Assembly: GCA_016617785.1 (NCBI GenBank)
Contig: JADILM010000002.1
Span: forward strand, 930,001-994,000
Length of the DNA: 64,000 nt
DNA from: Sporobolomyces roseus
Lineage: Eukaryota; Basidiomycota; Microbotryomycetes; Sporidiobolales; Sporidiobolaceae
Reading direction: 5' to 3'
The translations under genes were made by a program, and so were the position numbers. Shown piece by piece: positions 1 through 11,200 of the stretch. Each line of letters opens with the position of its first letter. Positions within the stretch are counted from its first letter, which is position 1. The notes below the pieces were generated by a model. It was not told where the DNA came from, made no database searches, and saw only the letters and a program-made list of their open reading frames with translations.

Positions 1-2310
1 CATATAGGAATCGAATTCTTCATCAACAAGTTCGCCTCGACAGACACCAGCACAGCACGCTGCAAAGGTATTCGCCCCTGAGGATGTTCAATCGACTCCC
101 CTGAGCGTCCGCGGTCCATTCATCCAGACTCAAAGTTCAGATTCGCCTTCTTCCGATTCTTTCGCTCAACCTCCCTCATCTCCCGCTCCCCCACCTGGTC
201 CAAACACTTCTTCTCCTCCAGCCTCGAATTCCCTACCGACTCCCACGTTCCCGGAAGAAGCTCGTCCAGCAGGAGCGCAAGTCGACAGCGTCGGAGTCGA
301 AATCGTTTTGGATGACAGTCAGATCAAAGATGCAGAGACGTGGCACAAAGAGAGGATCGAGAAGAGACTGAGAGGCGAATACGAGAGAATGGGGAAACAA
401 TTGGCTGAAGTGGTGAGTTTCTCGCCTCGAATCTATGACAAGTATCGATGAAGACTGATTTTAACGCTACAACTCTAGGTCAACGAGAATCTCGACGTAC
501 CTCTACGACTCAACTCTATTCGATTCCTCGGCGCCACCTCGACCCGACCATCCTTCCTCTCCTCCATCGTAGCTCCCTACCTTTCCCCTCTTCCAACTCC
601 CTCATTCCTCTCTTCCTCGTTCCCAGCTCCTCCTCCTCCATCGCAGCAGACCTTGAAGTCTCTGCTCCGAACTACTCGGGAGCTGACCGAAACTCTCGAG
701 AAGTTCGACATTTTCCGACCAGGGACCATTGAACCGACTTTGGTTCAAAGTGATAGCGTGCTCAGCGGAAGAGATGAGGTCGACCTTGTATTCAACGTCA
801 AGGAACAACCAAAGTACTTCCTCAGAACAGCTACAGATGTTGGAGATGGAGAAGGAAACGCTGTGAGTCTCTTCGTCGACGGTTCTGACTTCTTCTGGCG
901 GGCTGGACTAAAGCGTCTCGACGAGGGTATCACAGACTGGTACAGCGAAGATTCGTAACGCTTTCGGAGGAGGAGAGACATTAGAAGGAAACGTATCTTT
1001 CGGTACTCGCACGAAATCTGCATTCCAGGTTCGTCTTCATTGCCTCCTCTCTTTCTCGTTCGTCCTTTCGCTGACGCGTTTCGTATACAAATAGGTCAAG
1101 TTCGACACCCCCGTTAATGCTTCACCGACAACTCGATTCGATTTCTCAATGTTCTCAGCTCAACGAGATCTGAACTACTTCGCTAGTTGCAACGAATCTA
1201 CGAAAGGGTTGATGGCTCGACTACGGGTCAGTACTGTCTCTCTAGTCGATCAAGGATGCGGTCCCTGATCAACTCAGCGAGTCTTTCTGCAGACATTGAG
1301 CCCATTCGGATACCACGAATTCGCATACGAAGCAGTTTTGAGGCAAATAGGTGAAGTAGCTCCTTCAGCTTCAATGTCGTACGCAGCTCTATTTCTTCAG
1401 TATCTTTCTTGGTGTGTACTAACTTGTCGAGAGATGAGGATAGTGTACGAGATGCGGCGGGAGCTTCGGTCAAATCTGCGATTTCTCACACCTTCACTGG
1501 GGATACGAGGGACGATCCTTTCATCGCTACGAGAGGTTTCTACCTCAGATTGAAACAGGTGAGTCAGCATCTGCTAGATCTCGAACGAGAACTCTTGTTA
1601 ATCTGGCGGTATTCTCTTTCACAGGAATACGCTGGACTGGGAGGAGACGCGAATTTCGTCAAGGCTGAACAAGAGGGTTCAATTTCTCGATCATTAGGTG
1701 GTGGATACGTGCGTTCACTTGCTCCTGTTTCAACGATACGCGAGTCTTGCTGATCTTCGGAATTGATTCACAGTCCGTTTCACTCGGTGCTCGATCAGGT
1801 CTCTTATTCCCCTTCTCCTCCTCCGCTTCTTCCTCCTCGTCTTCGACTGCTCCCGCACAGTCTCTCCTCCCAGATCGATTCCATCTCGGTGGCCCAACTT
1901 CCGTTCGAATGTTCCGACCAAACACGATGGGACCTCGAGACAACCGAGATTATCTAGGTGGTAACGCTTTCTGGGCGTTGGGAGCTAGTCTAGTCACTCC
2001 TATCTACAAGAAACATGATTGGCCTTTGAAAGGTCACGCTTTTGTCAACGCTGGAAAACTCGTTGGTGGTTGTGAGTTCCTTCGCTATCGGAGTTGGGGG
2101 CCAGTGAGCTGATGGGACCTTGAGAGGGACATAGCTCAATCACTGTCGACATTGTTCAATCAACCCCCTTCGGTCACAACAGGTTTGGGATTGATGTATC
2201 GACACTCATTAGTTAGGGTCGAAGTCAATGTCGGAGTACCGTTGATTGCCGCGAGGGGAGAGGGAGCTGTCAAGGGTGTGCAGTTCGGATTGGGACTGAG
2301 CTTCCTGTAG
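1..2310 (+). CDS. SAM50: SAM50/Tob55 outer-membrane beta-barrel assembly protein, 3' part
   Basis: Core subunit of the mitochondrial sorting and assembly machinery, which inserts beta-barrel proteins into the outer membrane (family knowledge, Omp85/bacterial surface antigen). The window opens just before an ATAG acceptor at about 4-7; the frame has a stop immediately upstream, so the first exon lies outside the window. Visible are a Ser/Pro-rich N-terminal stretch, a POTRA-like segment ending in DLVFNVKEQPKYFLRT at about 780-825, and the barrel, with RNAFGGGETLEGNVSFGTRT after the second intron and the C-terminal strand GVQFGLGLSFL before TAG at 2308-2310. Clear introns include 413-478 and 864-935; several more follow. 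Ending in an aromatic/hydrophobic strand (FGLGLSFL) fits the family. The 5' end is missing; otherwise the gene looks intact. Confidence 0.9.
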
Positions 2311-2583
2311 ATGAGGAGCAGAGGATAGACGGAGTAGACGAACAGGCGAGAAGTAACGCTTACAAACTCGCAAGTACACATCGCAATATCAGCAGACCAT
2401 TCTCACTTCGCTCTTGACCGTGACTGCGTCTCATGAGGAGATGATGGAAGAGAGCGAATGGCTTGCATTCGATGAGGGATGAGGTACGGCAGATGAAGTA
2501 CGAAAAGAGATGATGAACGATAATGGAAAGTTACGAAAGATACGAGGCGTGTTGTCTAGATGCGAAGGATGAGGGTTCACATT

Positions 2584-3392
2584 TTAGCGGGAATGGGGGA
2601 GAGCGATACAAGGTCCCTCAGGCGACGCATCGGTAGAGTAAACGGAGGAAGCACTGGATGCAGCGGAATAAGCAGAGGCGAAGGAAGATTGGAGAGTCGT
2701 GTTCGTCGAGGACGGTGTCATCGAAGGAGACGATTTGGAAGGACGAAGGAAGAAGAGAGCCTCTTCGAACTGTTCCCAATCTTCTGCTTTGCCGAAGAGA
2801 GTGAAAATTGAGCCTGCATCGGATTCTTCGTCTTGAATAACTTCTAGTTCTTTGCGAGATTCCTCCTCCTTGTCGGCTTCCTCTTCCATCTCGTCGACAT
2901 ACCCGGTACACGTCAGAGAGATGGCTGCAAGTTTCGCTTCAACCATTTTCGATTTGAACTGTTCTTGATTCTGCCTTGTTTCTCCGACCATGAACTCCCG
3001 ACGGATGCTGGGCCTCTTCTTTTGGGTCGTCGGATGTGGAGGAGAGGTAAGTGCTTTGTGACGGAATGTAGTTGGTGAACGAGGTGGAGGAGAAGGGAAT
3101 TCGAAAGGAGAGGGAGTTTTAGCGGAGCATCGTCCATGTCGTCCATTACGAGAAGGGATAGTATAGGTCGCGAATGGGTCGAGAGGTAGAGAGATAAAGG
3201 GCTTGGAAGAAGAGATACGACAGTACTGTCAAGCGATCATTGTCAGTGGGAGTTGCAGAGCGAACAAGCAAGAGTTCTCACATTGTCCTCGAAATCTCCT
3301 GCACTGCATTTGAACGGCCAGGAAGTCTTCTTGAGACTCCTCACAATGGAAGAGGTGGTAGAAGCGAAAGGTGAAGGTGAGGTTCGAGGCAT
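2584..3392 (-). CDS. Unknown protein, 250 residues, acidic middle and Ser-rich C terminus
   Basis: I do not recognise this gene. It reads from ATG at 3392 (MPRTSPSPFAST) through one intron, 3226-3281 (GTGAGA donor, TGACAG acceptor), to TAA at 2584-2586. Removing the intron joins GDFEDN to YCRISSSKPF in frame and gives exactly 251 codons. The N-terminal 110 residues are basic and proline/serine rich, the middle (ESRKELEVIQDEESDAGSIF and flanks) is acidic and could form a helix, and the C terminus is a run of Ser/Ala/Thr. It lies tail-to-tail with SAM50, with 273 bases between stops. No signal peptide or membrane segment is visible. It may be a lineage-specific, mostly disordered protein. Confidence 0.6.
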
Positions 3393-4354
3393 GTTGTCCG
3401 GCGATTAAAGTGATAAAAAAGGAGAAGAAGAAAAGAGTAAAGGTCGTTCGCGAGATTGGTCGTGAGGTGAGTTGCGGGAAGAGTTATGTCGTGAGAGTCG
3501 TGAAAAGAGTAAGTTGAAGAGGAAGAGAGAAGAGAAGCAGAGCCGGACTTCAGAGTGCCAGTGAGCGTGACGAGATCACAAAGCTCTAGGATTGAGAAAT
3601 GTGAGGGATTCGCGCAACGCCAGCTTGACGCTTACACTCTGTCACCACGCTTCTCAGTGATAGCGTCTCTCGAAGTGTATCGTCTCTGTAACTCCCGAGA
3701 CGAGATTCGCCTTCCGTGCTGGGCACTCGCTCACAAGACAGCCGCTCCGCTTATGATGGTATCTACATCACGTAGGATTGCTAAGGCGTCGCTGGTGATG
3801 TACCGTAGGCCATGCGAAGCGGTTCCTTGAGGCAAAGAGCGAAGTCAAGATGAGAAGGATCTCAACGCGAATTTCTCGTAGTCTGTAAAGCCTTGAAGCG
3901 GCTCACGACCGTTCAAGGGGCAGCAGTGCTCGTCAGGCAGCGGGCTAAGAATGACCAGAGGTCAGGTCGAGTTCGAGAGGCGTTTGTGAGCTCGCGAAAT
4001 TGGTCTACGAAGGCGAAGGCGGATCCGCTAAAGCGAAGCTCGCGAGCGGAGCATCTGACGAGCTTATCCAGGAGTCTGACGCGATGCTCCCGACTGCTTG
4101 CATAATCGCTTAGAGGCAAGGAAACCAGCGGGAGAAGCATCTGACATAGGAAAGCGAGCGAACTCAACGGCGGCAGAGCTAGCGGGGTCCCGAATGGATA
4201 GCGTAGCTTGTTACCAACGTTCTCAGCTATGTCAAGCTGAAGTCGAGTTGAGTCGTGAAAGGTAGAAGGGAGAGAGAGAGGTTCGCTTCCTCTACACGAC
4301 CACCTTTCCTGCTCGACTCTCTCAGACAGGTTCTCACCTACTCCAGAGCACAAT
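3393..4354. other. Intergenic region between divergent genes, no gene recognised
   Basis: About 960 bases between the ATG of the unknown minus-strand gene and the split start of AP-1 gamma. It should hold both promoters and 5' leaders. Open frames here (for example 3913-4365 minus) show no recognisable domain and no consistent splice structure. An 8-bp inverted repeat, tacatcac/gtgatgta, occurs around 3769-3803. No tRNA or snRNA was recognised. Confidence 0.5.
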
Positions 4355-7300
4355 AGTAAGCTCATAACTATCTCAAGCTCGAAGCTGTACTGATCCGAGT
4401 GTTGTGTGCAGTGGTGTTCTACAATCTCAAAACGCTGATCAAGGCAATCAGGTCGACAAAGACTATCGCAGATGAACGGGCTCTTATCGTCAAGGAGAGT
4501 GCAGTCATTCGAACTAGCTTCAAGGAGGAAGGTTAGTCTTCAATGCTCCCCTCACTCAATCTCAGAAGAATCATCATCAACACGCGTCAACGCAACGGGA
4601 GGAGAGACGCTGCTGCCTTCTTGGGGCAAGTGAGGGTAGTAGTAGATGTAGTCACCGAGCATTGGAACTGGCGCAGAGCGAGGAGGAATTGGGACTGTGC
4701 GGTCGGATGAGACGGATTAGTCGACTTTCGGAAGGGCAGGCTACGAAGCGAGACGGGCGTTCGAAGAAGTGCTAGATCATCAGAGTAAGGCATAGTGCAC
4801 GATGAAGCTGACCCGAATCGCTTCTCGACAGATTCGCACACTCGACACCACAACATTGCAAAACTCCTCTACATCCACATGCTAGGTTATCCCGCTCATT
4901 TCGGTCAAATCGAGTGCTTGAAACTCGTTGCATCCCCTCGGTGAGTTCAGGTTGTTTCGAGCGAATCTCGATTCAACGCTCATGACTGAGCCGTGATCTC
5001 GCAGATTCACCGACAAACGATTAGGTTACTTGGGTATCATGCTGTTGCTCGACGAGAATCAAGAAGTCCTCACCCTCGTCACCAACTCGCTCAAGAAGTG
5101 AGTCACTCTGGCATAGTCAGTATAATCGATTTTGACCTTTCTAATCTTCCACAGCGATATGAACCATTCCTCAGCTTCGACCGTCTCCCTCGCCCTCTGC
5201 ACCTTCGCCAACATCGCCTCAGAAGAGATGGCACGGGATCTAGTGACAGAGATCGAACGATGTCTCGGTTCAGGAAACGCCTACATTCGAAAAAAGGCTG
5301 CCCTCGCCGCTTTACGATGCCTGTACAAGGTTCCTGAATTGGTCGATCACTTCGAGGGGAGAGCGACGAGTCTGTTGAGTGACAGGAATCACGGTGTGCT
5401 GTTGACTGGAGTGACACTCGTTACCGAGATGGTGAGATTGGTTGGAGGAGATCCATTCCGAAAAGTGAGTTTGCTTCTCTTCATTGTTTTATCTGAACCT
5501 GTATTGATTCTTATCGCTACATAGGCTGTACCTTTACTCGTTCGACACCTCAAAGCTCTCGTCACGACGAATTACAGCCCAGAACACGATGTCAGCGGAA
5601 TCACAGATCCTTTCCTCCAAGTCAAGATTCTTCGATTGTTGCGATTATTAGGGAAGGAAGATGTAGAAGCGAGTGAAGCGATGAATGATATTTTAGCTCA
5701 GGTGAGTTCCATCCTTCTGATTTCGCTAAAACTGTCATTGACCTCGTTCGAAACAGGTCGCTACGAATACTGAAGCTGCGAAGAATGTCGGAAATTCGAT
5801 TCTGTACGAGACGGTACTCACAATCCTTGAGATCGAGGCGGAGAGTGGATTACGAGTGATGGCCATCAACATTCTAGGAAAGTTCTTGGGAAATCGAGAT
5901 AACAATATTCGGTCAGTTGAATCTCTTCTTCAGCTGACCACGAGTGGGCATTGACAAACTCCCTCCCCCAGATATGTCGCTCTCAACACTTTGAACAAGG
6001 TCGTCGCCATGGACACAAACGCTGTCCAACGACACCGAGCAATCATCCTCGACTGTCTCCGAGATGGCGACATCTCGATTCGACGACGAGCACTCGAACT
6101 CTCCTATGCCTTGATCAACGAACAGAACGTCCGAGTACTCATCCGAGAACTGTTGGCGTTCCTCGAAGTGGCCGATAACGAATTCAAGTTGGGAATGACC
6201 ACTCAAGTTTGCGCTGCTGCCGAACGCTACGCTCCCAATCGAAGATGGCACATTGACACCGTCTTACGAGTACTCAAACTTGTGCGTAAAGACTCTCATG
6301 AGCAGTAGCTGAGATCTGCTGCTGATCACGTCTGATTCTTACCACAGGCTGGAAACTACGTTCGAGAAGAAGTCTTATCCGGATTCATTCGCCTCATCAC
6401 TCACACTCCCGACCTTCAATCCTACACCGTCTACAAGCTCTACACTGCCCTCAAAGCCGATGTTTCGCAAGAATCTCTCACTCTCGCAGGAGTTTGGACG
6501 ATCGGAGAATACGGAGATGTGCTATTGCAAGGAGGAACAGTAGCGGACAACGGAGAAGAAGACGAAGGCACAACAACGACGAGTGAGGCAGTGAACGAGA
6601 AGGATGTCATCGACTTGCTCGAGAAGATTCTGGTTTCACCTTACACCAACACCACTATTCGACAATTCGTTCTCACCGCTCTCACCAAACTCTCAACTCG
6701 ATTCTCTCAGCCTGATCAGATCGCTCGACTCGCAAAGGCCCTGCATCAATTCGATACGAGTGTCGAACTCGAGTTGCAGCAACGAGCGATCGAATTCGGA
6801 AAGTTATTGACATTGGAATCGGTTCGAGGAGGAGTTTTGGAGAGGATGCCGCCACCGGAGATCAAGGCGACTGTCATGGGCACTGGTGAGCACTCGGTTC
6901 TCTTCGAGTTCTGTCCGAATGAAGGACTAAATGAGGTCTGTATATCTTGACAGTGAGCGAGAAGCGACCAGTCGGTTCTCTCCGACGGGATAAGGACGTA
7001 AGTTACAAATGCACAGCTGTTCGCGAGCCCATCGTTGACGTCAGCTCGCTTTGTTCAGGCTCTTCTCGACTTGATGGGAGACGAATCGTCAAGTCCGACA
7101 ACCGCTGCACCACCTTCTGCTGCTCAACAGCAAACAACACAAGATCTTCTCGCCGACATCTTCGGTTCCTCCGACGCTTCTTCAACACCCGCTCCTACTT
7201 CTCCTACTGCCCCTTCGTCGAACGTCAACGACATCATGAGTCTATTCGGCTCGACTTCACTTTCTCCTCAACCAACGGGTTACTCTTCACCTCCAGCATC

Positions 7301-7888
7301 CACTTCCACCCCTTCGAACGATCTTTTCTCAACCCTCGCTTCTACTCCCGCCGCCCCAGCTCCTGCACCCGCACCCGCACCCGCACCCGCACCCGCACCA
7401 ACACCTTCAGCTCCTCAACCTCACGAAGCCTACAACGGCAACGGTCTCAAGATCACTCTGACCCCTATCCGAGATTCGAACAATCGTAGTGTCGTCAACA
7501 TTCTCGCAAAGTTCACTTCGACACAACCTGTTCAAAGCGTCAACTTTCAAGCTGCCGTGCCAAAGGTGCGTTGCTTTTTCTCTTGCTCGTGCATTTTCCT
7601 GAGCTCATTACTCTTCTACCTGGTGTTTGCAGACTCAAAAGCTACAGATGCTTGCTATGTCAAAGACCGACGTTCAACCGGGATCTACGGAGACTCAACA
7701 ACTGCGAGTGATGGTCAGCGCTGCAGGCGTGAGTTTCCTCTTCTTCTCGATTTCTCATACAATGCTAAGTGTTGTTGCGACCTTCACAGGCTCTCGTTCG
7801 ACTGCGGTTACGAATCGCTTTCACTTCTGGAGGTACACCTTTCCAAGAACAAACCGATTTCTCTTTCCCTGCCGATCTCATGGCATAG
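4355..7888 (+). CDS. AP-1 clathrin adaptor complex, gamma subunit
   Basis: Large subunit of the AP-1 adaptor that sorts cargo into clathrin-coated vesicles at the trans-Golgi and endosomes. The trunk domain begins [18 protein letters not shown] and continues through [56 protein letters not shown] and [21 protein letters not shown] hinge follows, with an Ala-Pro repeat at about 7350-7405, then the gamma-ear starting near [19 protein letters not shown] and ending FSFPADLMA before TAG at 7886-7888. About a dozen introns give roughly 850 residues, near the family norm. The start codon appears split: A at 4355, intron 4356-4411 (GTAAGC ... CTGAT ... GCAG), TG at 4412. Upstream the frame meets TGA near 4255 with no other Met. 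The second intron, 4532-4831, is 300 nt, much longer than its neighbours. The protein is clear; the start is inferred. Confidence 0.93.
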
Positions 7889-8232
7889 TCTTCTCTTTTC
7901 TCTCCTTTCACTCTTTGTTATTCCCTCTTGCCTTTCTCTCGCGTTACGGTAGAAGATACCCCTCCTTTCCCTCTCATTTCGTCGTAAAAAGCTGTGCAAG
8001 TCGTTTTCATTTCCCTCGGAACGCGACTTCACGTCTCTCCATTAGTTGAGGATCGATTTGTGACTGTATGTCTCCGTGAGTCAGCGTGAGCTTGGACAAG
8101 AAAGGAAGAGAGGTGGAGAATTGCAGAGGGAGGCGAAAGACAACAAAAAGGGTTTCCAACTTAAAGAGATCGGTATCGAGAACAAGGGTAAGAGGTGAGA
8201 AAGTGTCTATGGGAAGGGATAGTATCAAAAGC
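7889..8232. other. Convergent 3' region
   Basis: About 340 bases between the stop codons of AP-1 gamma (+) and the arrestin-domain gene (-). It should hold the two 3' UTRs and terminators. It is pyrimidine-rich then purine-rich. Open frames crossing it are extensions of the neighbouring genes past their introns or stops. No other feature is seen. Confidence 0.5.
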
Positions 8233-11200
8233 TCAAGCGATTTGTTGCTGGTATCTAGCGAGGAGGTCCTTGACTTTGGATGGTCCGTTCGGCTTGGATC
8301 GCTCGTTCTCGGAGACCGCAGGTCGAGAAGATGGACTCGAAGGAGAGCGAGACGAAAGTGGATTCGACGACCGACCTTGAGTCGTGTTGAGGAATGGTTT
8401 CGCGGGAACAGGTTGAGCCGGAGAGACTTGCAGAGAACGACGATTTGCTGCGTTGCCGACAGGAGATAGAGGTTGTGACGACGGACGGAGAGGAGCAGTA
8501 TCGATCGAAGAGAGTGACTTTGTAGGCTTGTGTCCAAGGACAGGAGCGGGAGAAGGGATCCGTTCCTGTAGGCAGAATCAGAGAGTCGGTTTACAGAAAC
8601 AGAGTAAAAAGAACTGAAAGCCAGACTCACAGCTTGTTCCTCTCGAGATGCCCAGATACTCGCAACATTGGTGACTTTCCCTCCCTTTCCGCCTCTCGCC
8701 GACGAGACGTGATACTTCGGTCCATCGAACTCTTCATCCTTCTTTGCCGCTGCGAGGAAACCGTTCAACCCCTTCGAAACTGGTGAAGTCGCGTCTTTCG
8801 ACGACTCATTGAGTCGTAGAGCAGCACGAGTTTCTGCTGCAAGAAGTTGAGCGACTGTCGGTTCTGTCGAGACGCTCCGGGGAAGGGGATGAGAGAGCGA
8901 GGTAGTAGTAGCAGAAGTCGAAGTGGGCTTGTACTGTGAAGAGGGAGCTGAGGAAGTTGGAGGAGGAGGAGCGGTGCGAGCGAAATCGATAGTTCTTCGT
9001 TTACGAGTGATGTCGGTCTTCGAAGTGCTTTTGTGAATTGAGGACCAAGGGGAAGCACTTGTCGCCTTTGGCTCGACAGTTTCCGCCTGTAACCAGTCAC
9101 CGACTCTTGAGACTGCATCTTGCTTAAGATCTTTGACCTCCGTCACATCGATGATCTTTCTACCTTTCTCGTTAAGCTTGACGACGGGCGAAGTCGACTC
9201 CGTGAGGCTTGTTGCGACGCCTTCATCTCTAAAGCTGAACTTGGCGGGAGAAGAGGGAGAAGGTTCGAGACTGAATGAAGCGGTAGAAGCAGGAATCGGA
9301 AGAGCCGGCAGAGTGTGACGTTTTGTAGGGGATGAGGTGAAGACCGGTCGAGAAGGAGGGCGAGAAGGAGGTGGTGAGACTGGTCGAACGAATTCCTCCT
9401 CCTTCGGATTCGATCGCAAAGCTTCGTAACGAGCGGGAGCTGAACTAGCTGGCGCTTCCCTCTTGAATACTTGTACCTCTTTGACTTCCTGTAGCTCTTC
9501 CAAACTCTTACTCGTGACCTTGACCGGCTCTCCCGTTGACTTCTCGCTTCCTTCTCCTCCTCGAGGTCTTTCGAAACTCTTCATCGCGGTGACAGCTCTG
9601 AAAACCGCTGTTGAGACGTTCGGAGGTGTAACAGGCTCTGAAGGATTTTGCTTCGACCATGTTGCTTTCGACAAGGCTTTCTTGACGACTTCTGCAGGAT
9701 CCTCCTCCGCTTCCTTGAGTGCCTTTTCGAGATCTTGATCACGCTGTCGACTTGCTCGGCTGAGACTCCGAGCTCGTAGGGCACTGGTGACCTTCGGAAG
9801 GTCGAGTTTCGAAGGAGAAGGGGATCGAGATGGAGAGGGAGAAGAGGAGGAAGGTTCTTGTAATGGCGTCGTTGAGCGAGAGAGACGCGCTTGCAATGCT
9901 GCGAAGCCACTCTCGACTGGTGCGGTAAGCTTGGGCGAAGGGGAAGTGGGTGGAGTAGCGAGAGAAGAAGGCGTGATGTTGAAGATATCTTGTGCTCGCA
10001 TTGGTTTCGATGAGGTCGAAGAAGTCTTGCTGGTCGGCACGGGAGGTGCAGGAAGGGTTCTTGACGTATCCATCTCAGCCTTCTTCCCTTCGTCATACTT
10101 TCTCTCTTCCTCTGCTACGAGTTCCTCGAGATCTTGCACGCTCGTTCTACCAGGACTGTTCCCAACCCGAATCGACCGAATACTGCTCGCGTCATCATCG
10201 TCTCCTGATCGTAGAGCCGCAAGTGCGCTCGCTGTGAGTGCCTGTGACTTCGCAGTGCCTGCTTGAGATTCTCCGTCTTCTCCGATCGCCTCGAGGTGGT
10301 CGAATCCAGGAGGTGCATGATAGGAAGACGTAGAAGAAGGTGATTGCTGACGGAATTGAGAGCTCGGGGAAGGAGGGGGTGGAAGTGAAGAGTGACGGTG
10401 GGCAGAAGGAGCAGGAGAAGGGCAGGGAGGCGGCTCGTAGGAAGCGGGAGTCGAAGCTGTACGTAGAGGTTCCGGTGAACGGGTATAGATTGGGCTCGGG
10501 CTCGCAGTTCGATAATCTTGATGAGCTCGAGAGACTGCTGAATATGACTCTATCGGCGAAAGATTGGCTTCGACTTGTCGAAGATCGTGCTGCGAGAAAC
10601 CCTGAAGGTGGGAAAGATCGACGGTAGAGCGATGGGGTGAAGGCTGTCTGGAAGGATGAGAATCGAGAGGCGGGAGAGGTGGGTGAGGAGGTCCTACTGG
10701 AACGTTCATCGTCGATTCGGGCGAAACGTACACCTGGTGAGGCTGCTGGTTTTGAAGAGAGCCAATAAATCGGGATGCAGTGAGGTCGGGAACGTTCGGA
10801 TCGAAGCTGACGTAACCATTGTGCGGAGCTGGGATCGAGTAAGGCTCTGGGCTAGCGTAGAGAGCATGCGAAGGAGATGGTGCGAAGTGAGGCTGAGGGG
10901 AAGGGGTCGAGTACGGTCGGGGTGTAATGGAAACAGAGGAATTGGCGTAGTGATAACCATTTGTAGGAGCGTGTAGCTGCTGCTGTTGATGCGCAAAGTC
11001 TTGATGCGGCTGAGGATACGCGTTCGGAGAAGAGGGAGATTGCGCAAAGTCGAGAGTCGATTTCGGTGAACGAAGGAATGGGACCGAAGGAGAAGGTGCA
11101 ATCTCGACTTGCTGAAGTCCGAACTTCTGACGCTCCGAGTCGACGAGTCTTTGAGCGGTGGTCGAGATGGAGAAAGGGTGAGCGATATAAATTGGCATTT

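Noticed and set aside
3913..4365. 150-codon minus-strand frame before AP-1 gamma
   Set aside because: No domain, biased composition, and overlap with the AP-1 gamma 5' leader. Likely chance.
4587..4856. Minus-strand frame inside the long AP-1 gamma intron
   Set aside because: It runs into the conserved AP-1 exon on the other strand and shows no recognisable motif.
7340..7410. CCCGCA/GCACCC tandem repeat as a separate element
   Set aside because: It is the Ala-Pro repeat coded in the flexible hinge of AP-1 gamma, which is common in this region of the protein.
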